Assembly (NCBI GenBank): GCA_002389385.1
Contig: DGOK01000075.1
Location: forward strand, 1-25,809
Direction of reading: 5' to 3'
Origin: Rhodospirillaceae bacterium UBA4468
Lineage (GTDB): Bacteria; Pseudomonadota; Alphaproteobacteria; Rhodospirillales; Casp-alpha2
DNA length: 25,809 nucleotides
A program made the position numbers and the translations under genes. A model generated the notes under the pieces. It was not told the origin of the DNA. It made no database searches and was given only the letters and a program-made list of their open reading frames with translations. The first letter of the stretch is position 1. Each line of letters starts with the position of its first letter. Shown one piece after another: positions 17,216-24,880 of the stretch.

Positions 17216-18626
17216 GACGTGCGGCCTCCTCACCAGCTATGCGGCCAAACACGTTACCAATCGCCATTCCTGTGCCACCAGCGTAACCCTGGCCAAGAAT
17301 GTTACCGGCCATAATTTCGCCTGCCGCCCAGATATTCTGAGCAGGCTTGTCATCATTCATGAAAACCTGGGCACGCTTGTTAACTTCAAGCCCCAAGTAG
17401 GTAAACGTAATCCCCATCTTCACCGGATATCCATAATAAGGTGGTGTATCAATTTTACGCGCCCAGTTTGATTTCTTAGGCTCTACACCTTCGGTATGGC
17501 ATCCGTCCGGTTCCGTTGCATTGAAATCGCCGGGTTGAACGCCCGCGTTATAATCTGCGATTGTTTTTTCCATTGTTGGCGCATCAACACCCAATTGCTC
17601 AGCAAGACCTGCGAGCGTATCGGATTGAATAGGTGAATAAACGGTGGGCATAAACAGACCCATGGATTTGCTGTCGATCACGGCATAGGCCACTTGATCA
17701 GGCTGCTTTGCCACCAAACGCCCCCAGATGGCATAACGTTTAGGCCAGATATCCTCGCCCTCGTCATAGAAACGGTCACCGTTCTTATTCACAACGACCG
17801 AGAAAATAACGCAATCAACACGCGTTGAAATACCTCCGTCGAACTGAGGCGCACGCCCATCAATCGCAACAGCATGACACTGTTCAGGCACGCCGACAGA
17901 TTTGGCGCCGTTATTCAGCATCGAGCGTAAAACTTTGCCCGTATTCATAGGAGAGCCGCGAACAAGGAAGTTTTCAGCGATGTCGCCCCACCCTTCCTTA
18001 AGCCACTCAATATTGGCTTCGAAGCCGCCTGATGCCAGCACCACAGTACGCGCTTCAACGCGGTGCAATTCACCTTTGTGACGCACTTGAGCAGCAACAA
18101 ACTTGCTGCCTTCCATCTCAACATCTTCGACTTCAGCTTCGAAAACGATATCAATACCAAGCTTTTCGCAGGTCTTGAAATAACTGTTCATCATCGCCTT
18201 GCCACCACCCAAAAAGAACGCATTGGTTCTGGCCAGGCCAAGTGTGCCGCTCAACGGTGGTTGAAATTTAATTCCTTGTTCAATCATCCAGTCGGCGCAA
18301 TCTTCAGACGCTTCAATCATAAAGCGCATAAGCTCTTCATTGGTGTTGCCATCAGTGACCCGCATCAAATCTGTCATGTACTCGCTGGCTTCATACGCAC
18401 CAGTTACATAGTCGGTTGCAGCATTATGGCTATAGCGGATATTGCGGACATGGCGCGAATTTCCACCGCGTAAATCCTTGTCAGCACTTTCGATCATCAG
18501 GACACTTGCACCCATTTTACGTGCCGTGATTGCTGCTGACATCGCAGCATTACCGGCACCGAGAATGAGAACATCATGCGGTTCTAAAAAAGCAGTTGGG
18601 GGCAATTGAAACTCCGTTGGATACAT
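17202..18626 (-). CDS. tcuA: TcuA-like FAD-dependent (tricarballylate) dehydrogenase
   Basis: The 474-residue flavoprotein has an N-terminal FAD-binding Rossmann motif (DVLILGAGNAAMSAA), a GGNSRH loop, LASGGFEANIEW in the middle and a C-terminal NIWAAGEIMAGNILGQGYAGGTGM that closes the flavin site. This is the fumarate-reductase/KsdD flavoprotein fold, and with TcuB directly downstream TcuA is the best match; TcuA oxidises tricarballylate to cis-aconitate. No TcuC transporter or TcuR regulator is seen, so a related dicarboxylate or tricarboxylate could be the real substrate. The ATG at 18626 is preferred over TTG 18632; neither has a strong ribosome-binding site. It is divergent from the adducin-like gene across about 80 bases. 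Confidence 0.85.
   Translation of the reverse strand: MYPTEFQLPPTAFLEPHDVLILGAGNAAMSAAITARKMGASVLMIESADKDLRGGNSRHVRNIRYSHNAATDYVTGAYEASEYMTDLMRVTDGNTNEELMRFMIEASEDCADWMIEQGIKFQPPLSGTLGLARTNAFFLGGGKAMMNSYFKTCEKLGIDIVFEAEVEDVEMEGSKFVAAQVRHKGELHRVEARTVVLASGGFEANIEWLKEGWGDIAENFLVRGSPMNTGKVLRSMLNNGAKSVGVPEQCHAVAIDGRAPQFDGGISTRVDCVIFSVVVNKNGDRFYDEGEDIWPKRYAIWGRLVAKQPDQVAYAVIDSKSMGLFMPTVYSPIQSDTLAGLAEQLGVDAPTMEKTIADYNAGVQPGDFNATEPDGCHTEGVEPKKSNWARKIDTPPYYGYPVKMGITFTYLGLEVNKRAQVFMNDDKPAQNIWAAGEIMAGNILGQGYAGGTGMAIGNVFGRIAGEEAARHARN
17225..17231 (-). promoter_or_regulatory. Strong ribosome-binding site inside the tcuA 3' end
   Basis: GAGGAGG lies nine bases before tcuB ATG 17215 and within the last codons of tcuA; it decides the tcuB start and supports translational coupling. 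Confidence 0.75.
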
Positions 18627-18706
18627 AGACAAATTCTAAAAAACGCTGATAATAGCATAGAGATCGTTTCTGTTAACTTCAAAGAATTAGATTTAAGGAC
18701 TGAATA

Positions 18707-19480
18707 ATGAGCAACGTGACGGCGTTAAAAACAAGTATTTCCGAAGCTGAATGGCAGATGCGTAAAGATCTCGCGGCCTGTTTTCGGCTTGTAGATTTAT
18801 ACGGCTGGTCAGATTTGATCGCGACCCATTTGTCCGCACGCGTGCCGGATGCGGACGATCAGTTCCTCATAAATCCCTTTGGTTTAACGTTTGATGAAAT
18901 GACCGCGTCATTATTGATGAAAGCTGACGAAGACGGCAATCTGCTTAACCAGTCTGACTACGATATGAATCCAGCTGGCTTTGTCATCCATTCTGCCGTG
19001 CACATGGCCCGCCCTGAAGTCGCATGCGTCATTCATACCCATACACAAGCGGGTGTAGGTGTCGCTACGCAAAAGAACGGCCTCCTGCCGCTCACGCAAC
19101 AGTCCCTCGCCGTTTTGGCGACAACGAGTTATCACGAATATGAGGGTATTGCCTTTGATATGTCCGAGCGCGAGCGCCTCGCCCAAGACCTTGGAAACAA
19201 TAATGTCCTGTTCCTCAAGAACCACGGTCTACTGACTGTCGGCAATACTGTTGGTGAAGCGTTTATGTGGATGTACCGCGCTGAGCGGGCATGCCGATTC
19301 CAACTCGCTTTCCAGCAAGCTGGTGTCGAAGCCACCAAGATTTCAGAAGAAATGCAAAAGATAACAATGGATCGGAACCGGCAAGCCAACTCAAAGGATG
19401 GTTACCGACCTATTGGCCAAAAAGAATGGCCAGCCCTTCTTCGGAAACTCGATCGCGAAAACCCTGGGTATGACGCTTAA
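18707..19480 (+). CDS. Class II aldolase/adducin-family protein
   Basis: The 257-residue protein has the class II aldolase/adducin-head fold. Metal-binding histidines are His110 and His112 (VIHTHTQAG) and His173 (LKNHGLL). The N-terminal LYGWSDLIATHLSAR replaces the phosphate-binding GSSGN-type loop, and the catalytic Glu of true aldolases (usual pattern S-S-E-W-x-x-H) aligns with Gly91 in NPAGFVIH. This variant is common among proteobacterial adducin-like proteins of unknown function, so aldol cleavage should not be assumed. The start ATG has AAGGA upstream. It is divergent from tcuA and converges with the CMD-like gene, so its transcription is separate from both operons. Confidence 0.85.
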   Translation: MSNVTALKTSISEAEWQMRKDLAACFRLVDLYGWSDLIATHLSARVPDADDQFLINPFGLTFDEMTASLLMKADEDGNLLNQSDYDMNPAGFVIHSAVHMARPEVACVIHTHTQAGVGVATQKNGLLPLTQQSLAVLATTSYHEYEGIAFDMSERERLAQDLGNNNVLFLKNHGLLTVGNTVGEAFMWMYRAERACRFQLAFQQAGVEATKISEEMQKITMDRNRQANSKDGYRPIGQKEWPALLRKLDRENPGYDA

Positions 19481-19491
19481 GATAAGCGTCA
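19471..19491. terminator. Perfect 9-bp hairpin over the aldolase-like stop codon
   Basis: TGACGCTTA-AGA-TAAGCGTCA forms a perfect 9-bp stem with a 3-base loop. It includes the stop codon of the rightward gene (TAA, 19478-19480) and ends nine bases from the stop of the convergent gene. No T run follows on either strand, so a bidirectional terminator or mRNA-end stabiliser is likely but not certain. Confidence 0.55.
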
Positions 19492-19499
19492 TCATTCCA

Positions 19500-20084
19500 T
19501 CAATCTGGGAACGGGAGTGGCTCACCCTCAGGGATAGGCACTTGGAACACGTTCAAGATATTTGAAACGGTTGCGTAATACCCAATAAGGACGGTGAGCT
19601 CAAATACGCCACGCTCCCCTAGCAGGTCATGCGTGCGCGCATATAATTCGTCATCAGTACGCCCCGTTTTATTGAGTTTATATGCGAATTGATACACCGT
19701 CTTATGATCTGGGTCCGAGGGTTCTTGCTCGTCCATAATACCATTGATGACGTCATCGCTGAGGCCTTCACGGCGTGCGATTTTGGCGTGGGCATACCAT
19801 TCGTAATTCGCCCGCCAATGCCGTCCGCAGACAAGTATGGCCAATTCACGAAGTGGGCCAGGAATGATTGTACGGTAACGGACGCAAGCGCCCATTTCCT
19901 GGGTTATGTCTCCCAATTCTGGGCTGCGCAGCATCGCATTAAACGGACCCCGAAGAGCGCCTTCATCATTTAAGAACTCGGAAGGATCACCACCTTTTTG
20001 TCGATCACCACCGGTGATGCCATCAAAAACGACACGTTGCTCATCACTCATATCTTCTGGAGCTATAGGGCCTAATCTACTCAT
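19500..20084 (-). CDS. Carboxymuconolactone decarboxylase-family protein
   Basis: The 194-residue all-helical protein has the CMD core: LRELAILVCGRHWRANYEWYAHAKIAR followed by GLSDDVINGI and a C-terminal ELTVLIGYYATVSNILNVF. It lacks the CxxC pair of AhpD-type peroxidase members (only one Cys in the core), so redox activity of the AhpD kind is unlikely. Ring-opening or decarboxylation of a lactone, or a purely structural role, are open. The start ATG overlaps the stop of the Old Yellow Enzyme gene (ATGA, 20081-20084), marking the pair as one translational unit at the end of the five-gene operon. Confidence 0.85.
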   Translation of the reverse strand: MSRLGPIAPEDMSDEQRVVFDGITGGDRQKGGDPSEFLNDEGALRGPFNAMLRSPELGDITQEMGACVRYRTIIPGPLRELAILVCGRHWRANYEWYAHAKIARREGLSDDVINGIMDEQEPSDPDHKTVYQFAYKLNKTGRTDDELYARTHDLLGERGVFELTVLIGYYATVSNILNVFQVPIPEGEPLPFPD

Positions 20085-21223
20085 GTTTCACCTGTTGCTG
20101 CTGCGACTTTTTCTGGTGGCGGTGGGTTACCAGGGACTGGCTCACCAGCAAGTTCAGGATGACAGCGCAAATATTGCGGTGCGAACGCTGCCTTAGCTCG
20201 CAGCTTTTCTGCCGCATGCCAAACCCACCTTGGATCATAAAGCATCCCGCGCGCCAGCGAAACCATGTCGGCTTGACCGGTACGGATAATATGCTCTGCC
20301 TGTAACGGGTCTGTTATTTTACCAACGGCCATCATCGACAAAGATGTTTCACGCTTAATGTCAGCCGCGAACCCCGTTTGGTATCCAGGCCCTACAGGTA
20401 TTTTTTGATGCGGTGAGTTCCCACCAGATGATACATCGATATAGTCGCATCCGCGTACTTCGAGAACTTTTGCAAATGCAATGCTACCGTCGATATCCCA
20501 GCCTTCATCAACCCAATCGGTTGCTGATATACGAACACCCAAAGGCATATCGTCTGGCATCACGGCACGGACGGCATCAAATATCTCAAGTGGGTAACGC
20601 ATCCGACCTTCGAGTGAGCCTCCATACGTATCGTTGCGGCGGTTCGATATTGGCGACAGGAATTGATGCAGCAAGTATCCATGGGCACAGTGAAGCTCGA
20701 TAGTCCGGAAACCAAGGCGGACAGATCGCTTTGCCGCTTGTACGAAGCTTTCCTTAACACGCGCCAATTTCTCATCTGTCATGGCGTCTGGTGTATGCCA
20801 GCCATCGGCATAAGGTTCTGCGCTGGGGCCAACAGTCTGCCATGCACCATTATCAACGGTTAACGGGGCCCCGCCTCGCCATGGCACATCAACGGATGCC
20901 TTACGTCCCGCATGTGCCAATTGTATGCCCACAGGGACATTGCCATAACTGTTACAGAATTTAAGTACGCGTGCGAGCGCAGCCTCGTTCTCGTCGGAAT
21001 AAAGACCAACACATCCCGGCGTAATACGGCCTTCAGGTTCAGTGCCCGTTGCTTCGACAAACAACAACCCGGAACCTGCAACAGCGAACTGCCCCAGGTG
21101 CATGATATGCCAATCACCAACCGTGCCGTCCAAGGCCGAGTACTGGCACATGGGCGCAACCACGATCCGATTGGACATTTCCAGCCCACGCATTTTATAA
21201 GGCGTAAATAATTCGCTGCTCAT
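20081..21223 (-). CDS. Old Yellow Enzyme, YqjM/NamA-like ene-reductase
   Basis: The 380-residue protein is an FMN-dependent NAD(P)H:flavin oxidoreductase of the YqjM class. Residues known from YqjM are present: Cys26 and Tyr28 (VAPMCQYSA), the substrate-binding pair His178 and His181 (ELHCAHGYLLHQFLSP), LAHAGRK and SNRRNDTYGGS, and a C-terminal SLARGMLYDPRW phosphate/FMN motif. Such enzymes reduce activated C=C bonds of enals, enones, maleimides or nitro compounds. The gene follows the acyl-CoA ligase by 80 bases containing an 8-bp inverted repeat, and overlaps the CMD-like gene. In this context it could saturate an alpha,beta-unsaturated intermediate of the operon's pathway, but no substrate is evident. 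Confidence 0.9.
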   Translation of the reverse strand: MSSELFTPYKMRGLEMSNRIVVAPMCQYSALDGTVGDWHIMHLGQFAVAGSGLLFVEATGTEPEGRITPGCVGLYSDENEAALARVLKFCNSYGNVPVGIQLAHAGRKASVDVPWRGGAPLTVDNGAWQTVGPSAEPYADGWHTPDAMTDEKLARVKESFVQAAKRSVRLGFRTIELHCAHGYLLHQFLSPISNRRNDTYGGSLEGRMRYPLEIFDAVRAVMPDDMPLGVRISATDWVDEGWDIDGSIAFAKVLEVRGCDYIDVSSGGNSPHQKIPVGPGYQTGFAADIKRETSLSMMAVGKITDPLQAEHIIRTGQADMVSLARGMLYDPRWVWHAAEKLRAKAAFAPQYLRCHPELAGEPVPGNPPPPEKVAAATGET

Positions 21224-21234
21224 AAGGAACCCTC

Positions 21235-21259
21235 AAGATCAATTTCTAACGTTGATCTT
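21235..21259. promoter_or_regulatory. 8-bp inverted repeat upstream of the OYE gene
   Basis: AAGATCAA (21235-21242) and TTGATCTT (21252-21259) are exact inverted copies separated by nine bases, ending about 11 bases before the OYE start codon and abutting its GAGGG ribosome-binding site. It could be an operator for an internal promoter or an mRNA hairpin that tunes OYE translation. A weak -35 (TTGACG) lies upstream on the same strand. Confidence 0.5.
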
Positions 21260-21303
21260 ATGTGGCCCTTAGACAGTGTTACGTCAATGCAATTGCGCGA
21301 GGC

Positions 21304-22176
21304 TCAGCCCAAAACTTCCTTGAGCGCATCACCGACATGTACAGGTGTCGAAAGCACGTTCACGCCCGCAGCCTCGAGGGCCTTTTTCTTGGACGCATAC
21401 GTACCCTTGTCACCCATAACAATCGCGCCGGCATGACCCATCTTTTTACCTGGAGGGGCCGCACCACCTGCGATATAGGAAATCACCGGCTTGGACATTG
21501 TCTTGGCATATTCAGCAGCGTCTTCTTCCATCGCACCACCGATTTCACCAACCATGACAACGGCTTCTGTACCAGGGAATGCATCAAGAGCTTCAAGTGC
21601 GTCACGCGTCGTTGTGCCAATCACGGGGTCACCACCGATGCCGACGAATGCTGTCTGACCATATCCTGCCGAGACGATATTTTGGCATAGTAGTGTACCA
21701 AGTGAGCCCGAGCGAGAGAGAACCCCAACTGAGCCTTTTTTGAAGATACGCTGATTGAAAGCAGGCATGAAACCCATGAAGGTCTCATCAACGGTCACGC
21801 CGCCAGCTGTATTCGGACCAACGATCTGTGTTCCTGCTTCTTTCGCAGCCGCCATAATGTACATGATGTCGTGAACCGGGACATGCTCGGTCAGCATCAA
21901 GATCATTTTGGCACCAGCCTCAATCGCATCCAATGCTGCGGCCTTCAGGCCAAGCGGTGGAATAAACATTAAAGACGCATCGAACCCGACGCCTTCCTGT
22001 GCTTCAGCGGCAGATGCATAAACCGGCACACCAACATGTTCGGTGCCAGCCTTCTTTGGATTAACACCACCAACAACGTTAGCGCCATATTCCTGCATAC
22101 GCTCAGTCCAGAATGTACCTTGCTTACCGGTAATGCCTTGAACGAGGATGCGTGTTTCTTTACGAGGAATAATCAT
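21304..22176 (-). CDS. ADP-forming acyl-CoA ligase alpha subunit (SucD/MtkB/SqwK-like)
   Basis: The 290-residue protein is homologous to the succinyl-CoA synthetase alpha subunit. It has the CoA-binding start RILVQGITGKQGTF, GPNTAGG (120-126), RSGSLG (155-160) and the phosphohistidine site His248 in MGHAGAI, equivalent to His246 of E. coli SucD. The acid-binding segment reads GPNTAGGVTVDETFMGFMP instead of the SucD-type GPNCPG, so the acid is probably not succinate; malate-CoA ligase (MtkB) and sulfoacetate-CoA ligase are known relatives. The ATG lies two bases after the beta-subunit stop, with GGGAG in the last codons of the beta gene, so the subunits are translated together. The position next to an acylating aldehyde dehydrogenase argues for a specialised role outside the TCA cycle. 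Confidence 0.88.
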   Translation of the reverse strand: MIIPRKETRILVQGITGKQGTFWTERMQEYGANVVGGVNPKKAGTEHVGVPVYASAAEAQEGVGFDASLMFIPPLGLKAAALDAIEAGAKMILMLTEHVPVHDIMYIMAAAKEAGTQIVGPNTAGGVTVDETFMGFMPAFNQRIFKKGSVGVLSRSGSLGTLLCQNIVSAGYGQTAFVGIGGDPVIGTTTRDALEALDAFPGTEAVVMVGEIGGAMEEDAAEYAKTMSKPVISYIAGGAAPPGKKMGHAGAIVMGDKGTYASKKKALEAAGVNVLSTPVHVGDALKEVLG

Positions 22177-22177
22177 T

Positions 22178-23311
22178 TCAGTTACTCCCTTTTGCAGCGT
22201 CGACGGCGGCTTTGCACGCCGCGCTCATATCCGGCAATGGATCCATATCCAATTTTTCCTTTAACATGCGGATTGCCTCTTCATCGCCGGTACCCGCGAT
22301 TGAAAAGAACACAGGAATGTCTGGTTTTACTTCGTCCCAGGCATTCAACAGGCCTTCCATCATCACGTCACAACGCGCGAAGGCACCACAAAAATTCACA
22401 ACGAGACTTTTGATCCCCGGCTTCGCTAGTACCATTTTTAGCGCCACCGTACCCTTGGTATAAGCCTCGCCACCAATCTCGCAGAAGTTCGCAGGTTTGC
22501 CGCCATGATGACCCACAACGTCCATTGTCGTCATGGTCAGTCCGGCACCGTTCGCCAAAACACAAACATCGCCATCAAGTTCAATATATTTAATGCCGTT
22601 GTCTTCACCCATCTGCTCAAGCTCAGTCAGCTTGTCCGGTGTGCCTTTGGTCGACAGCTCCTGTTGGCGTTTGATTGCGCTATCATCAAGTGTGAACTTG
22701 CAATCAAGTGCAGCAACGTCACCAGAACCCGTAATAATCAAAGGATTGATTTCTAAAAGCTCAGCATCGTTGGTGATGTAAGCCGCATAAAGCTTTACCA
22801 GCGTTTCTGAGACACCAGCTTCAGCACCCGAAAGATCAAGACCAGCAATCAACGCCTGAGCATCACCGATGGAAAACCCATGGCGAATATCGACGGCATG
22901 CTTTTTCAATTTCTCAGGTGTATCCGCTGCAACGTCCTCAATATCCATTCCGCCCTCTGTCGAGAACATCACGACGGGACCTTTAGAAACTGGATCATTC
23001 AGAACCGCTGCATAGAATTCGCGCTTGATGTCAGACTTTTCTTCGATCAGCACTTTCTCAACGATGAACTCACCAATTGTCATGCCAAGAATTGCTGTGG
23101 CGTGCTGGTGTGCTTCGTCTGGCGTGTCAGCGAGCTTAATGCCGCCCGCCTTGCCGCGTTTACCGGTCGGTACCTGTGCCTTAACGACACAAGGTCCGAG
23201 TTCCTTTGCTGCAGTTGCAGCCGAATCCGCGTCAACAACGAGGATACTTTTCGGAACCTTGATCCCGCTTTCAGCGAGCAGTGGCTTTGATGCATATTCT
23301 TCGAAATTCAT
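22178..23311 (-). CDS. ADP-forming acyl-CoA ligase beta subunit (SucC/MtkA/SqwL-like)
   Basis: The 377-residue protein is an ATP-grasp subunit of the succinyl-CoA synthetase family: N-terminal MNFEEYASKPLLAESGIKVP, the nucleotide-contacting VKAQVPTGKRGKAGGIKL, LLEINPLII with metal-binding Asn/Glu, a CKFTLDDSA Asp, and a C-terminal ligase domain with LANGAGLTMTTMDV, GGKPANFCEIGG and VVNFCGAFARCD. Length is close to E. coli SucC (388). With the alpha subunit it would join an acid to CoA with cleavage of ATP to ADP and phosphate, or run in reverse to make ATP. It starts six bases after the dehydrogenase stop. A dedicated TCA-cycle sucCD would normally sit with sucAB or mdh, which are not here. 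Confidence 0.9.
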   Translation of the reverse strand: MNFEEYASKPLLAESGIKVPKSILVVDADSAATAAKELGPCVVKAQVPTGKRGKAGGIKLADTPDEAHQHATAILGMTIGEFIVEKVLIEEKSDIKREFYAAVLNDPVSKGPVVMFSTEGGMDIEDVAADTPEKLKKHAVDIRHGFSIGDAQALIAGLDLSGAEAGVSETLVKLYAAYITNDAELLEINPLIITGSGDVAALDCKFTLDDSAIKRQQELSTKGTPDKLTELEQMGEDNGIKYIELDGDVCVLANGAGLTMTTMDVVGHHGGKPANFCEIGGEAYTKGTVALKMVLAKPGIKSLVVNFCGAFARCDVMMEGLLNAWDEVKPDIPVFFSIAGTGDEEAIRMLKEKLDMDPLPDMSAACKAAVDAAKGSN

Positions 23312-23317
23312 GACTGA

Positions 23318-24748
23318 TTATTTCCCAAACTTCTGCCAATACCCACCGAACAATTCCTCCTCAGAGGGTTTGTCTTCGGCGATGGTTTTGACAAGATGTG
23401 TGATGTTTATGAAATGCGTATAGTTCAGGTTATCCGAGATGGAGTTACCCGCCCACGTTCCGCCACCCATTGAGAGAGTGAAGTTCAGGCCGTTGTTAAA
23501 TCCGCCGCCGTTACCAAACGTATGAGCTTGGTTTACGAGAACGCGGACAACATCGATCTCTTCTGCCAAACGCGTCGCATGCTCAGGCACGTTCGTATGG
23601 ATGCCAACCGAATGGCCTTTGCCACACACATTCAAGATCGTGTTCAACTGTGAAACAACATCGTCCATATCTTTGGCACGATAGACTGTCAGAACCAGTG
23701 ACAACTTCTCATCAATCAATGGGCTATCTGGATTTGCAACGCCCTCTTCAACCATGAAGAATTTGCTGCCTTTGGCATTTTGATCCAATTCGAACACGTC
23801 GACCAAAACGTCAGCATCTTTCGCAATCACATGACGATTGAGATGGCCGTCGACCCATAACGTATCAACAACTTTTTGCTTCTCATCTGCATTGCAGACA
23901 TATCCACCCGCGCGCTTGAGTGCGGCGATTGCCTCGTCATAAACACTGTCGAGAATGATGATCGAGTTTTCAGATGAACAAGACGTCGAGTTATCAAAAA
24001 TCTTCGACATGCAGATCTTTTCAGCTGCATCATCGAAATCTGCTGTCTCGTCGATAATGACGGGCACGTTTCCAGCACCGACGCCAATCGCTGGCGTCCC
24101 TGATGAATAAGCGCGCTTCACGTTATTCTGTGATCCAGTCACGATCACCAGGTCTGACTGGTTCATGAGCTGTTGCGTCAATTCTTTGTTCACAGGGGAC
24201 GGCAACACTTGAACAAGATCGCCAGGCAAGCCGATTTTTTCCAATTCCGCACGCATGTAATTGACGGTCTTTGTCGTCGTACCCAAACCCGCTGGCGATG
24301 GCGCAATGATCACAGCGTTGCGACCCTTGATCGCAAACATCGCTTTGTTCACAGGTGTCGCGGCTGGGTTTGTTGATGGCGTTACAGCAGCAACCACACC
24401 AACAGGCTTGGCATACTTTACCAAACCCTTTTCCGGGAGTTCTTCGATAATCCCAACTGATTTAACCCGCATCAAGTCACGCAAGCACCCATAGGTCTTA
24501 CGTGTATTTTTCATGATTTTGCTTTCGACATTACCCAAACCGGTATCTTTAACCGCGAGCTCAGCAAGTTCCTTTGCACGCACGGGCTTGTAAATTGCCC
24601 ATGCCAATGCCGTTACAGCTTCGTCGACACGTGCTTGATCTGCATTTGCAAAAAGTGCCATCGCCGCACGGGCCTTTTTAACGAGACCTTGAATGATTTC
24701 TTTTTCCGAACCTGGCTCGGATGTCTTTAAAGATGCCTGGGTACTCAT
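23318..24748 (-). CDS. CoA-acylating aldehyde dehydrogenase, sulfoacetaldehyde dehydrogenase-like
   Basis: The 476-residue protein belongs to the CoA-acylating branch of the aldehyde dehydrogenase superfamily. It shows VGVVAAVTPSTNPAATPVNK (cofactor region), TGSQNNVKRAYSSGTPAIGVGAGNVPV, and the catalytic Cys257 in DNSTSCSSENS. The length and the C-terminal motif FNNGLNFTLSMGGGTW...NLNYTHFINITHLV recall sulfoacetaldehyde dehydrogenase (acylating; SauS, SqwD) more than AdhE-type or succinate-semialdehyde enzymes, but this is judged from memory. It would interconvert aldehyde + CoA + NAD(P)+ and acyl-CoA. It is first in a tight operon with both ligase subunits (gap of six bases). AGAGGA is a good ribosome-binding site upstream of ATG 24748, and a clear promoter lies at 24835-24864. 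Confidence 0.87.
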   Translation of the reverse strand: MSTQASLKTSEPGSEKEIIQGLVKKARAAMALFANADQARVDEAVTALAWAIYKPVRAKELAELAVKDTGLGNVESKIMKNTRKTYGCLRDLMRVKSVGIIEELPEKGLVKYAKPVGVVAAVTPSTNPAATPVNKAMFAIKGRNAVIIAPSPAGLGTTTKTVNYMRAELEKIGLPGDLVQVLPSPVNKELTQQLMNQSDLVIVTGSQNNVKRAYSSGTPAIGVGAGNVPVIIDETADFDDAAEKICMSKIFDNSTSCSSENSIIILDSVYDEAIAALKRAGGYVCNADEKQKVVDTLWVDGHLNRHVIAKDADVLVDVFELDQNAKGSKFFMVEEGVANPDSPLIDEKLSLVLTVYRAKDMDDVVSQLNTILNVCGKGHSVGIHTNVPEHATRLAEEIDVVRVLVNQAHTFGNGGGFNNGLNFTLSMGGGTWAGNSISDNLNYTHFINITHLVKTIAEDKPSEEELFGGYWQKFGK

Positions 24749-24834
24749 GGAAGTTTCCTCTGAAGTTTTTGTGACTCACCGTAAATTAAACATATTAATG
24801 CATATTACTTTATTAAAATCAACATTAACGAGAT

Positions 24835-24864
24835 ATTATGTCCCAAAAAATGGGATAGTGACAA
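24835..24864 (-). promoter_or_regulatory. Promoter of the acylating dehydrogenase operon with operator-like repeat
   Basis: On the minus strand a -35 TTGTCA (24859-24864) and a -10 CATAAT (24835-24840), each matching the sigma-70 consensus at five of six bases, are separated by 18 bases. The spacer contains the inverted repeat TCCCA-(5 nt)-TGGGA (24841-24855). A repressor bound there would block RNA polymerase directly. The transcription start would fall about 80 bases before the dehydrogenase ATG. Confidence 0.6.
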
Positions 24865-24880
24865 ATATTAATTTCTTACA

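Noticed and set aside
18707..24748. Complete sulfoquinovose or taurine degradation pathway
   Set aside because: Only a SauS/SqwD-like dehydrogenase and a ligase are present; transketolase, Xsc, sulfite-handling and sulfonate transport genes are absent from the window.
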